DNA of 64,000 nucleotides from Photobacterium sp. DA100. Lineage in GTDB: Bacteria; Pseudomonadota; Gammaproteobacteria; Enterobacterales; Vibrionaceae. Shown here piece after piece: positions 17,919 through 27,601 of the stretch. Below the pieces are notes generated by a model that had not been told where the DNA came from, ran no database searches, and worked only from the letters and a program-made list of their open reading frames with translations. The stretch spans positions 1,054,001-1,118,000 of the forward strand of contig NZ_CP119424.1 of assembly GCF_029223585.1 (NCBI RefSeq), written 5' to 3'. Position numbers and translations under genes: made by a program. Every line of letters begins with the position of its first letter. Position 1 is the stretch's first letter.

Positions 17919-18826
17919 TAATCGCCGATGTTCGCTTGTGAGGCCGTTAGAATTTTACTTTTTATCCACTGATGCATAGGATGCATTCGCATGTTATGCG
18001 ACTCCACCAAGACGATTTTCTTTATCTCTTCCGGGGTTTGCTCGGGGAAAGAAAGATAATCAAATTCACAATGCAAGTAATGGGCTAACTGCTTCGAGCA
18101 AGGCAGGATTAGTTCACTTTGCTTGATTACATCGAGCAGTGTATGAAGATACGAGCTCCTCGCTTGTATCTTAAGTTCGCCTGCCGACAAATGCTTTTCA
18201 ATAAATGGCTGAGTATCATTCCAGCCAGGCACAACCAAACTGGCATACTGCCCCTTTTTTACTTCTTCTTGTGACAAGACCTTTCCTGCCATTGGATGCC
18301 CTATTCTGACCAGACCAACAAAGTCATCGTCACCAATAACCTGATGGGTAAACTGCTTGTTAGTAACAACCGGTGAATAGTTGATCGCTGCCTGTATTTC
18401 ACCATCAAGCAATTTTTGAAGTGTTTGAGAGCCCCAATTTACAATATTAACTTGTGCGTTCGGTGCATCCTGAACAAGAGCAAGACATAACCGAGCACCA
18501 AGCCAGTTTGAGATGAATCCATTGATGGCAATGGTTATCTTGCCCTTGTATTCCAGGGGATCGAAATTTGGCGTATCTAAAATAACGGCATCTAAGCTTT
18601 CCATAATCATCGGTAGCTGCTCACCTAATTCCAGTGCACGCGGCGTCGGTTTCAGTCCTGTATGTACGCGGGTAAAGAGCTCATCATCAAAGTAGTTTCT
18701 TAAACGGCGCAATGCTTTGCTCACCGCCGGCTGGCTCAATGACAGCGCATCCCCTGCCATACGGGTATTTTGGGTTTTCAGTAGAACAAGAAAAACGCGT
18801 AGTAAATTAAGATCCAGTTGTTTCAT
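17918..18826 (-). CDS. LysR-family transcriptional regulator
   Basis: A regulator of about 302 residues. The N-terminal winged helix-turn-helix (residues about 3-62; LDLNLLRVFLVLLKTQN and SLSQPAVSKALRRLR) is followed by a periplasmic-binding-like effector domain (about 90-295). The start could be 18826 or the ATG two codons upstream at 18832. It reads in the same direction as, and about 80 bases behind, the DUF1501 and giant-cytochrome genes. It could therefore be the last gene of that operon or be separately transcribed. Control of the giant-cytochrome genes is a reasonable guess, but LysR genes more often sit divergent from their targets. The inducer is unknown. Confidence 0.9.
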   Translation of the reverse strand: MKQLDLNLLRVFLVLLKTQNTRMAGDALSLSQPAVSKALRRLRNYFDDELFTRVHTGLKPTPRALELGEQLPMIMESLDAVILDTPNFDPLEYKGKITIAINGFISNWLGARLCLALVQDAPNAQVNIVNWGSQTLQKLLDGEIQAAINYSPVVTNKQFTHQVIGDDDFVGLVRIGHPMAGKVLSQEEVKKGQYASLVVPGWNDTQPFIEKHLSAGELKIQARSSYLHTLLDVIKQSELILPCSKQLAHYLHCEFDYLSFPEQTPEEIKKIVLVESHNMRMHPMHQWIKSKILTASQANIGD

Positions 18827-18908
18827 AATCATCCAATTAAAGGCTGTTCGAGAGTATGTTTTGCAGAAAGATGGGGCTCTTCCCAGAACCCCATGTACCT
18901 AACAGTAA

Positions 18909-20150
18909 TCAGCTAAGCAAATCTAGCACCTCCCCAAATAGGGGATACGCCCTGTCATAACTGCTGCCTAACATCCCAGCCCGCTCGCGAAGTGCCAAAT
19001 GCAGATGGGTTGGAGTAAGTTCAATTCCTCCACTGTCCGGCATTAGCGTCTCCTTGTTTAACTTCACCGGCTTGATTTGGCCATCAGTGGCACCTATGAC
19101 TCGATTACCGTTTAACTCACGACTCCAAACCATCATACTCCCAGTCATCCAATGATCTTTACCGTTACCACTATTGAACCAAGGGGTACGGCTAAAGTCC
19201 GAACTCATGACTATCATTGTCTGACTTGCTATCCCTTGTCGTTCAAGTTCATTGATCAAGTGGCTGACCAACTCAAAATAATTCATGATGGCATTATTTT
19301 GATTTACATCGTGATTTCTATGGGTATCAAAGCCACCTGAACTTAAGCTTACTGTTGCTGTGACTCCTGCCGCAAGCGCCGCTGCAGCTATCTCGGCCCG
19401 CCCTTTGTTACCAGATGATGGTGATGCAGGAAGCCTGTCGGCTAAGCGCGCCATCTCTCCTTTGTTCGCATGCGCCTGCATGAATTCAAGCAATGCATTA
19501 CGTTCTGCCTCACTGTTCATATCATACTCGAGCTCATCCATTTGCTGTTTGTGATGCCAATCAATCTCGGCCATAACATGATCAGGCAGGTAAGGATTAC
19601 TCTCCGTAAGGCGCTGAATCATGCCCACATCCGTCAGCCTCGAAGCACCAACCAACCCTCCGGTTTCACCATGACCGCCACCTAAATAAAAAGGCATGGG
19701 CATATCCTTGCCGTATGGGGCCGCGAGGAAGGCGGGAGCCACAGGCTGCAGGCTTGAATGTTTGCCAGAGGTCGACATAGCCGTCCCCAATGAGTGGCTA
19801 TTGGTACCAAAGTTAATACCGTTATATACCCTCAAATCGCTGTAATGCCTGCGCATAAAGTCATCGAGCCAATCTAACCCTGCATAATTGGGATTAATTG
19901 CCGGTGCATACCGGATATTCCCAACTTGTCTTATAGCACTTACCGGATAATGGTTGATCACTCCTCGGCTTTCGCTATAGAGGACATCTCCCTTGGGGTC
20001 ACATATCGATGTGACATCCCAGCCACCGCTCGCACTGACAAAAATATAATACTGATTAGCCCTAGCCGCTCTCGCGGCACTTATTGGAATACCCGCCCCC
20101 AGCAAGATGCCGGTTGCAGACAGGGCTTTTAACAATTCACGTCGATTCAT
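18909..20150 (-). CDS. Tat-exported DUF1501 protein
   Basis: A 413-residue protein with a twin-arginine signal (MNRRELLKALSATGILLGAG, cut near SAARA). The mature part matches the DUF1501 family, which has an alkaline-phosphatase/sulfatase-like fold: SSGGFDTHRNHDVNQ near 280, IVMSSDFSRTPW near 320 and GKDHWMTGSMMVW near 335. Tat export implies folding in the cytoplasm, often with a metal. AAGGAGTGAG before the ATG supports the start. It begins 22 bases after the giant gene ends, so the two are almost surely co-transcribed. In Planctomycetes and some Proteobacteria, DUF1501 genes pair with DUF1549/1553- or DUF1588/1592-type cytochrome proteins, which fits here. The biochemical activity is not established. 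Confidence 0.88.
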   Translation of the reverse strand: MNRRELLKALSATGILLGAGIPISAARAARANQYYIFVSASGGWDVTSICDPKGDVLYSESRGVINHYPVSAIRQVGNIRYAPAINPNYAGLDWLDDFMRRHYSDLRVYNGINFGTNSHSLGTAMSTSGKHSSLQPVAPAFLAAPYGKDMPMPFYLGGGHGETGGLVGASRLTDVGMIQRLTESNPYLPDHVMAEIDWHHKQQMDELEYDMNSEAERNALLEFMQAHANKGEMARLADRLPASPSSGNKGRAEIAAAALAAGVTATVSLSSGGFDTHRNHDVNQNNAIMNYFELVSHLINELERQGIASQTMIVMSSDFSRTPWFNSGNGKDHWMTGSMMVWSRELNGNRVIGATDGQIKPVKLNKETLMPDSGGIELTPTHLHLALRERAGMLGSSYDRAYPLFGEVLDLLS

Positions 20151-20172
20151 ATTCTCACTCCTTGTAGCCCTA

Positions 20173-23100
20173 TCAATGGTAAAAATAACGTTGATCTTTA
20201 AGTAAATACGTCAGCAGAACAATCCAGCTACGGGTGAAGAATTCCCTGTCATTGTGAAGATGAGGCCCCTGCTGATTAAACTCAGCTTCCGTCAAATAAC
20301 TTTTATACCTTGCCGGGTTACAATCATAGTTCAGCACCGAGCTCACTCCAGATGCCATGCCATTCGCTATGGCGTAGGTAAAGACCTGATAAGCCCTTTC
20401 AACCTGAGAGTCATTGATCGAGACCTCTTCTCCATAGAGGCGCCAGAACAACTCGACAATCGTTTCCTTTATTAGGGTTTCTTCATCCAATAAGTTCGAT
20501 GAAACCTCTAAAGGCAAAATGCCAAGATAGTCGATGTTCGCCCCTACATTGCCATTGGTTTCCAAACGCACGGTATTGAAACCCGCATCCAATTCAGCAT
20601 ATATGAACTGCGTATTCCGCCACTTTCTCCAGCTGTGTGTCTGAGGAAAATCCAACGCCTCATCGAGTACCGCACCATTAACACTTAGAGCTTTCGCCCG
20701 AGGTGTACTATTGGCATTGGCGTAGGAGAAATACAAAGGATAGCGGCCTGGCTGTACAACAAAGACAGTCCATTCGATAGCTTCTCCGTACACATTACTT
20801 CCGTACTCCACAAACCCCTCTCCGGAATAGTCGGCATGATTCGAGGCGATAACCGGTCCATCGATAAGCACGGCATCCTCAGCCTCGTACCTCACCGCTT
20901 GAGCTGGAACCATGTTGGGCTCAGTCAACGGGAACAAGAAGCGTCTCTCCACCTGACGACTGAAGTCCACCGGAACCACCTGGCAAGCAGCATCGACCGA
21001 GAAACGCTGCTGTATAGAAGCACCGACGCCCGTTAGTTCCTCGATCCGTTCAGTCACATCGCTATGGTCGATTCCTCCGTATAGGACCGCATATTTGTTA
21101 GCCTGCCAATCAAGCCAGTTATAGTTTGATCGAAAGTTCCAAGGCATTCCCAATACGGCTCTATTTTTATTGTCCAACTGCTCAGGGGTCAGTAGCTGTT
21201 TGGTTCCGCCAATGCGACTAGTTCCTAGCGTGTATTCACTGAAAACCAAATCCTTAACCAACGACTGGATGCTATAGCCACTCAACTGGAATTGTTGGGC
21301 AAGTCGCTCAATATCCATTTGCTGGCGCTGATAGCGCCGATGTGCCGACTCTGAAGCCCCTTCTAGCGGACGGGGATAAAGCGGGTGACCGGTAATATCA
21401 CTGAACAGTACTTTAACAACCGCGCTGGAAAAACGCGGATCATTAGCAGCCCGGTTCGTCATCCACGGCAGTGGTTCCTTGGTAAAGTAAGGAGCTTCCT
21501 CACCATTGAACCCCACAGGCAGAATCATCGAGGCATTCCAGTCTTGGCTAGACAGGCTCGATGTGCGGTAAGGTCTGGTAGGGTCAACCCAGTACTTGAA
21601 TGCCGACGCAACGGGATCCATCACAGTATGGCATCCGGTACAAGCCGGGTTGGTCAATGTCGCAAGATCATCTCCCTCATCATCACTGCTCGGCCTTTGT
21701 CCATTAATTTCCATAATGTCCGTATCAAGGAAAAGCCGATAGATAGTTGCCGCCCTATGTCTATTGACGTTCGTGGCTGTTGTAGGGTAACGGCCCATGA
21801 ACCCGACCGTACTTACCAGCCCCGCATGCGGTACACCCAACCTGACAGGTTGGAAATCTGTCGGATCCCACGGGTAATCTGGATATTTGGGGTCATCCAG
21901 CTCACGGAAATTTGCCTGCCATGCAACACCATAGGCTCGTGCAGAGTAATAATTCACCATGGTATAGTCGGCAGACAGTATCTCATTGAACGGCAATTGT
22001 TCTTTGGTCACATAGCGGATCAGCTGCAAGCCTTCCTGCCGGATCCCCAATCGAGTCATGTCACGCAGGTAGTCATGCAACGCGCGGTTATCATCTCGCG
22101 ATACTTCGGTTGCATACCACCGGCTGTTTCCTCCCAGCCGCTCCATCTGCTTTTCGGCCACATTTTCTGGGTTCGACAGCCCCTCAAGGTGAAGCACATC
22201 GTTATAAATCGCCATGATCCTCAATGCGTGCGCGTCACTGTCTAGTAAATCACCCACCATGCCATGCAGCGCACGGCTTCCTTCACTTCGCAGCCTCTCC
22301 CTTTCCTCTTCTGTCGGTAGGCGCCCGGCCAGATTCAAACTATTTTTATAAAAAAAGTAGGCTGCCTCTGAGTCAGGAATATAAGCATTCAAAGCACTAT
22401 CACTGGAAGGTGGCGGCACAATTACCGGCGGCGTTCCTTCTCCGTCCAGCAAGGTATCTCTCATCCAATCTGTCAGGACTTGAGCACAGAACCAATCACA
22501 CTGGCCTGCATTGCCGTACGGCATGGTGCGTGAAATATAATCTATGATGTCATCACGTAACAAAGCCGACAAAATGGGGATCTCACCATTTCCATCTTCT
22601 CCGTGACAGGCGGCGCAATTGTATTTCTCCCATAGCCCTTGCCCACCAATCTCTTCCGGCGGAAGGGTTGGGCCATCTGGCTCTTCTGGGCCTCCAGCAT
22701 CTGATTTACGGCCAATGTCAGGGGTTTGGTATAACGCAAGCACTTCACCATCATTTAGCGCCCGGCTATAGAGACGTACCTCATCCAATCCTCCCCGCAT
22801 ATTCTGACTAAAGCGGAATTGGCTTAACGGCTTGCTTGGCTTGGCATGAATTCCGCGCTCTATCACTTCCCCATTGCGAAACAGTGTCGCATTGCCATCA
22901 GCGTCTCGGCGGTATAGAAAATGCTGCCAAACATTCTCTATGGCAGTACCGACTTCGGTTCGAAAACGGCTGCTTCCTCTTACACCAATATAAAACCGAT
23001 CTACATCATCAGCATGGTGATAAAAGCTGTCCCAGCTATCACCGATTTGAAACTGCCCGTATGTGTATTGACGGTGTGGCTTTATCCAATAGGAAACCGT

Positions 23101-26100
23101 AAAGTCATCAAGAGCAATCGGGTTATCCAACTTGGCATGAATGTCCCCGTCAATGAGGCCGAAACTTCCAGCCGGACCAAACTCCTCAAATACCATTTTA
23201 TCGGCACTGCCATCACGCCCGTTGCCAGAGTCATCAGCTACCTTGAAATAATCCGGCGAATCGAATGACCAATGCAGCTCCAAACCAGCAGTTGATACGG
23301 TATTGGCAGGCAAACTACTGACGAATACGGATGACGGAGCAGAATAGTTGACTTCCCCCTTTGCATTGTAAGAAACAACACGGACGAACACTTCACCCCC
23401 AAAATCTGGCGTGAAGGTGAAAGATTGCTCGCCAGCAAGCACATCGCCCGCAAATTGCCACTGTCCATTGCTTGCCTGGTACTGGACAGCTTGTTTTACT
23501 ACGGCCTCAGGAATCCCCAGCTCTATCGCTCTTTGCCAGCCCAATACCTCTCCTGCGATAGGCTGATATTCTTCACTCCCCTGACGCCAAGCGACAGTGA
23601 GATGATCTCCTCCTCCACCTTGATGGTGTAGTACTTCCAGCAAGTAGGGCCGATTAGCCGCTAGATATACAGCCTCAGACTGCTGCGTGGCATATTTGCT
23701 CCAATCTTGATAATTGGTCCATCCATTGACACTGGCGATTAATTCCAGTTGATCTTTGTCTTCACCGAAGCGCAGTTCGGAGTGATCATCAGAGGCAACC
23801 GCAAACTGGTAATACCCCGACCTTTCAGCGACAACGTAGCTACGAACTCTTGAACCATAGTAATCGGCATAATTTCTATGGCCATTTAAGCTTGTCAGTT
23901 CTGATTGCTCATCACTGGCAATGCCCTCGGCTATTTTCTGCTTGAATGCATTGAACGAAGAACTGTTTCTCCAAATCTGGTAGTCGGCCCCAACCTTGGG
24001 AGCCCAAGAGTTATCTGTGCTGTAGGCAAAGTCGCTATAACGCCAGCTCACCGTAATCTCTGGCTCGTCAACGACGACAGAAAGGGCTACCGCCTCTGGG
24101 ACATCCCCCTCTATAGGTGGCGGCTCCGGCAAGGCTGGTGGGTTGTAGTCTTGCCAGCGCCCGTTCCATAACTGCTTGGCAACCTGTTCGGCACACACAC
24201 TGTCACAGTGCATGGGCATCGAGAGAATTTTGTTGTTCAGCGCATCAAAACCCATCTCGAACCAGCGTTCAGCCACTGTTTCAATATTTAAGCCACTACT
24301 CTGCGAACCATGGCAACTGCTGCAGTTCTCGTTTAATACTGTTTCACCGACATTAGCCTCTACACGGTAACCCCACTCCATCACATAGCTCGGTGCCTGT
24401 GGCGTCAATGAAATAGCGTGAGTTAACGGCGTAGGAATAGCACCATACTGATAGCCAAAAGCCACAGTATAATCTCCGTATGGAAATTCCAGCTCCCGCG
24501 TTTCCCCCCATGGGATCAATACCTCGGTGGTCGACTGCCCAGTAATAAATACACGGACTGCAGAGGCCGTAATATCCATCGGCTTGGTGGGCGCGTTCAG
24601 TGTGAGGCGGGCCAGCCCAGACTCCAACTGGTATGTCCAAGTAACATCTTCTGAAGTACTTGCGGACGATATCAGGACGGATTGAACCGCTGGAGATGGC
24701 ATCCACTCATCAATCGGATCGACTTTTATGGTGTATTCCCCTTCAGGAAGACCATCGAAAATTAATGAGGGAGTGTCCCAAGAGATATAAAAAGGCCAGT
24801 TGGTTCCTTGCGTATCCGTTAGGGTACCTGAAATCATCCGCCCTTCGATGTCTGCTGCAGGTAAGCTCGGAGGCGTGAGTGCAATCAGCCCTTTATCTAG
24901 CTCAGAGTCATCATAGCGAACCTGGTAAATCACATCGGCTTTGTCGTCACTGACAAGCAAGGATCCGTCCGCCATCACCAAGAATTCCATCGGGCGACCA
25001 ATACATGCCTCCGTCAAGCATGCATAACTTTGAATATTGCCTCTATCTTGCATCCAGCCTGTTACTAGCGCTCTTTCATGGGTGACCTTGTCACCGTTTG
25101 TAATGGTCAGCATCCTGACTTCCAAGCCATCGCGATAGTCAGGGTGACCATTGCCGTGGGTGGCAAAAAGCAAATGCTGCTGCCCTTCATCGGCAGGAAA
25201 ACCTTGCCAAAACGACACCCCTAGAGGTGCGGTATTCGATTCCACTTCAAATGCTGATTGCTGGTAGTCTTGTGGGTTAACCTCTGACAATGGCTTGTCA
25301 GTTAGTACACTGCCCGGCGGTATGGGACTTAATGGGCCATTATCAATCTCACTTTGGAGGATGCCGATGGTATCGGCACCAAACACGTATGGTGCACCAA
25401 AGTGCTGCCCTAGTTGCGACACCCTGTTAATTTCATCAGGATTGACCATACCTTGACGGTTATTGTCACTAAACCAAAGTTCTCCTGTGTCAGGGTGCCA
25501 GTCGAACCCGACCGAATTACGAATGCCTTTTGCGACAATCGTGCTTTCTAATGTGTCGAGATCTATCTTAAGAATCGTACCGTAGCGTTCATCTGGTGTA
25601 ATACACACGTTGCAAGGCAACCCTATAGCGGTATAGAGTGCATTATCGTTGCTATCTACAGAATTGAATTTGATCGGGTGTTTCTGGTGCCAATAGCGGA
25701 AGTTGCCGGTCAAGGGAAACGTCGAATCATCGGCAGGATAAGTGAAAATCCGTTCCGGCTCTGGCATTGACTGCCAACGCTGGTCAATATCAGTGATCCG
25801 GTAAAGACCACCAACGGTAGAGAAATAAAGCGTGCCATTGCGATACGCTACACCATGTGGCTCCTCGTAGCCGGCAGCGACTATGTGAGGTCGACGCTCT
25901 CCTTCCTGCTGTGAAAGATCAAGTGCATAGATCATCCCTGCTAATGGATCGGAGTCCAATGGAATTGCACTAGAGCCGACATACACCACACCGTTTCCTT
26001 CCACCATCTGCCGTGGTTGGTATAAGCCTGTCGCAAAAATATCGACACTGACACCTGGTAGGCCGTGTAATTTATCAAGCGCAATTGGTTGACGGTAGCT

Positions 26101-27039
26101 GATCTCTTTCTCCGCTGAATCTGCGTCATGCTCCAAGCGGATTAATTGAGGCATAAAACGGGGCATATAGCCGTCAACGTTATCCAACGTTAATTGGTAC
26201 TCCCCTTTTGGCAAGCCATCAATAGTAACCTCTTCCCCCCATTTCCCATTGACAGGATAACGGTGACCATCGCGCCATAGCTGTCCGGTCACAAAAGGCT
26301 CGATTCCTTCTGCCGGCGCAACCGGTAAACTAAGAATTATTTGCCCTTGTCCTACGGGGCCGGCCGGTTCGAGATATAGCCCTTCAACCTCATCAGCACT
26401 TAGAGCTGAACCATAGACCCGCAGCTCATCTAGTTTACCGTTAAGGGTTGCAGTAGTGCTATTCGCACCAATAGTAAAAGTATCCCAAGGAGAAGGCGGG
26501 TCAACTTGCTGTGATAAGACAGGGCGACCATTGACATAGGCCGTCAGTATATTTTGCTCATCGTGGGTAAACGCCAGGTGCGTCCACTCGCCAATGACCA
26601 AACGGTCAGCTTGTGAAAACTGTCCAGGTAGCATACGCGTTTGCGTTGAGGTACCAACATAATAACTACCGTTATTATTGCTGTGGAAACGAAAAGCCCC
26701 CCATGCAGCCCCAACACGCTGATTGTAATTTTCCAGCTTATTGGGTTTAAGCCAAAATGACACCGTGTAACTGGTAGGTCTCCATCCCGCAAAAGGGATC
26801 GATACCATACCGGCGTCATCGCTGATCTGAATAGCCTGACCTGCAACCCCGTCAACAAAGGAAAAAGCTCCCGAGGGGGAGCCATGTCTTTGGTATTGAC
26901 TTGAATCCATTAGCCGTCCATCTTCTAGCCTATCATTCATATTCAAGTGAAGCATTAAGGACTCTTGTGCTCGAATTTGCCATGACATTAAAAGAAGGAT
27001 GAATAATGTATACCCTTTTACTAAAGCTATATTACTCAT
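20173..27039 (-). CDS. Giant secreted triheme multidomain protein (LamG, propeller, cytochrome c, PA14, DUF1588-like, CBM)
   Basis: A 2288-residue protein with a signal peptide (1-24, cut after IRAQ). In order: LamG/concanavalin domain (about 28-222); glucose/sorbosone-dehydrogenase-like beta-propeller (about 325-705; GIRNSVGFDWHP); cytochrome c module with CSSCH at 906-910; PA14 domain (about 995-1160); second LamG (about 1255-1440); second cytochrome module with CAACH at 1475-1479; a region resembling DUF1592/DUF1588 (about 1545-2010) with CTGCH at 1800-1804 followed by DPVASAFKYW; a CBM6/35-like domain (about 2049-2175); and a C-terminal tail. The parts suggest a periplasmic or secreted carbohydrate-binding redox protein. 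Upstream lies a 560-base AT-rich region; downstream is the Tat DUF1501 gene at 22 bases. Whether it oxidises a sugar, and which electron acceptor it uses, is unknown. Confidence 0.85.
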   Translation of the reverse strand: MSNIALVKGYTLFILLLMSWQIRAQESLMLHLNMNDRLEDGRLMDSSQYQRHGSPSGAFSFVDGVAGQAIQISDDAGMVSIPFAGWRPTSYTVSFWLKPNKLENYNQRVGAAWGAFRFHSNNNGSYYVGTSTQTRMLPGQFSQADRLVIGEWTHLAFTHDEQNILTAYVNGRPVLSQQVDPPSPWDTFTIGANSTTATLNGKLDELRVYGSALSADEVEGLYLEPAGPVGQGQIILSLPVAPAEGIEPFVTGQLWRDGHRYPVNGKWGEEVTIDGLPKGEYQLTLDNVDGYMPRFMPQLIRLEHDADSAEKEISYRQPIALDKLHGLPGVSVDIFATGLYQPRQMVEGNGVVYVGSSAIPLDSDPLAGMIYALDLSQQEGERRPHIVAAGYEEPHGVAYRNGTLYFSTVGGLYRITDIDQRWQSMPEPERIFTYPADDSTFPLTGNFRYWHQKHPIKFNSVDSNDNALYTAIGLPCNVCITPDERYGTILKIDLDTLESTIVAKGIRNSVGFDWHPDTGELWFSDNNRQGMVNPDEINRVSQLGQHFGAPYVFGADTIGILQSEIDNGPLSPIPPGSVLTDKPLSEVNPQDYQQSAFEVESNTAPLGVSFWQGFPADEGQQHLLFATHGNGHPDYRDGLEVRMLTITNGDKVTHERALVTGWMQDRGNIQSYACLTEACIGRPMEFLVMADGSLLVSDDKADVIYQVRYDDSELDKGLIALTPPSLPAADIEGRMISGTLTDTQGTNWPFYISWDTPSLIFDGLPEGEYTIKVDPIDEWMPSPAVQSVLISSASTSEDVTWTYQLESGLARLTLNAPTKPMDITASAVRVFITGQSTTEVLIPWGETRELEFPYGDYTVAFGYQYGAIPTPLTHAISLTPQAPSYVMEWGYRVEANVGETVLNENCSSCHGSQSSGLNIETVAERWFEMGFDALNNKILSMPMHCDSVCAEQVAKQLWNGRWQDYNPPALPEPPPIEGDVPEAVALSVVVDEPEITVSWRYSDFAYSTDNSWAPKVGADYQIWRNSSSFNAFKQKIAEGIASDEQSELTSLNGHRNYADYYGSRVRSYVVAERSGYYQFAVASDDHSELRFGEDKDQLELIASVNGWTNYQDWSKYATQQSEAVYLAANRPYLLEVLHHQGGGGDHLTVAWRQGSEEYQPIAGEVLGWQRAIELGIPEAVVKQAVQYQASNGQWQFAGDVLAGEQSFTFTPDFGGEVFVRVVSYNAKGEVNYSAPSSVFVSSLPANTVSTAGLELHWSFDSPDYFKVADDSGNGRDGSADKMVFEEFGPAGSFGLIDGDIHAKLDNPIALDDFTVSYWIKPHRQYTYGQFQIGDSWDSFYHHADDVDRFYIGVRGSSRFRTEVGTAIENVWQHFLYRRDADGNATLFRNGEVIERGIHAKPSKPLSQFRFSQNMRGGLDEVRLYSRALNDGEVLALYQTPDIGRKSDAGGPEEPDGPTLPPEEIGGQGLWEKYNCAACHGEDGNGEIPILSALLRDDIIDYISRTMPYGNAGQCDWFCAQVLTDWMRDTLLDGEGTPPVIVPPPSSDSALNAYIPDSEAAYFFYKNSLNLAGRLPTEEERERLRSEGSRALHGMVGDLLDSDAHALRIMAIYNDVLHLEGLSNPENVAEKQMERLGGNSRWYATEVSRDDNRALHDYLRDMTRLGIRQEGLQLIRYVTKEQLPFNEILSADYTMVNYYSARAYGVAWQANFRELDDPKYPDYPWDPTDFQPVRLGVPHAGLVSTVGFMGRYPTTATNVNRHRAATIYRLFLDTDIMEINGQRPSSDDEGDDLATLTNPACTGCHTVMDPVASAFKYWVDPTRPYRTSSLSSQDWNASMILPVGFNGEEAPYFTKEPLPWMTNRAANDPRFSSAVVKVLFSDITGHPLYPRPLEGASESAHRRYQRQQMDIERLAQQFQLSGYSIQSLVKDLVFSEYTLGTSRIGGTKQLLTPEQLDNKNRAVLGMPWNFRSNYNWLDWQANKYAVLYGGIDHSDVTERIEELTGVGASIQQRFSVDAACQVVPVDFSRQVERRFLFPLTEPNMVPAQAVRYEAEDAVLIDGPVIASNHADYSGEGFVEYGSNVYGEAIEWTVFVVQPGRYPLYFSYANANSTPRAKALSVNGAVLDEALDFPQTHSWRKWRNTQFIYAELDAGFNTVRLETNGNVGANIDYLGILPLEVSSNLLDEETLIKETIVELFWRLYGEEVSINDSQVERAYQVFTYAIANGMASGVSSVLNYDCNPARYKSYLTEAEFNQQGPHLHNDREFFTRSWIVLLTYLLKDQRYFYH

Positions 27040-27516
27040 AACATCAAACTCACTTATATCAATATTATTTTTTTAATTTCCATTACACTTTCAAATCAAT
27101 AATTAATTAATAAGTTACAGCCCCCCTATGCAATAAAACCCTGACAACTTAATCACTAAGCCGCATCTAGCCACACCGTTAATACAAACAGCATTTAATA
27201 ATTTATCCTATATGAAGAGATCAGCTATACATATATGCAGACTTTGATTAATGAATAACACTATCCTTGGCTAAAAAAGAGATAATTACCAACCAAGAAA
27301 TCAATAATTTTTAATTAGATTAACACCTCGATAACAATCCAGGGTGTGAAATAATTTTTGTAAGTTAACGGTTACAATTCGCGACGCACAAGCCATTGTT
27401 TTACAACAATAAACCCATAAAGACTCACTAATTAGCACAAAACAGGAGGTAGATAGGAAGAAATTCAACCACTAAAGACAGATATTTGACGATTATACTT
27501 ATCAACAATCAACATT
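27040..27516. other. AT-rich region upstream of the giant cytochrome gene
   Basis: No gene seen. Much lower GC than the flanking genes, so it may be a control region open to H-NS-type silencing or a mark of acquired DNA. It must hold the promoter of the giant gene. A ribosome-site-like AGGAGGTAGATAGG on the plus strand near 27445 leads into no open frame. Confidence 0.5.
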
Positions 27517-27552
27517 TAAAAATAAAAAAAGGAACTATAAATACAGTCCCCA
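27517..27552 (-). terminator. Intrinsic terminator after the small winged-helix gene
   Basis: On the minus strand GGGACTGTA pairs with TATAGTTCC (with G-T wobbles) and is followed by a 13-base T-rich run. It supports expression of the small gene at 27602-27943. Confidence 0.75.
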
Positions 27553-27601
27553 AATTACCACAAATAGACACACAGCCTACACTTAAACATCAGAAAAGAT
27601 T

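Noticed and set aside
21385..22245. 286-codon frame antisense to the giant cytochrome gene
   Set aside because: Long, but fully inside a well-supported coding region with clear domain motifs on the other strand; its peptide shows no domain pattern.
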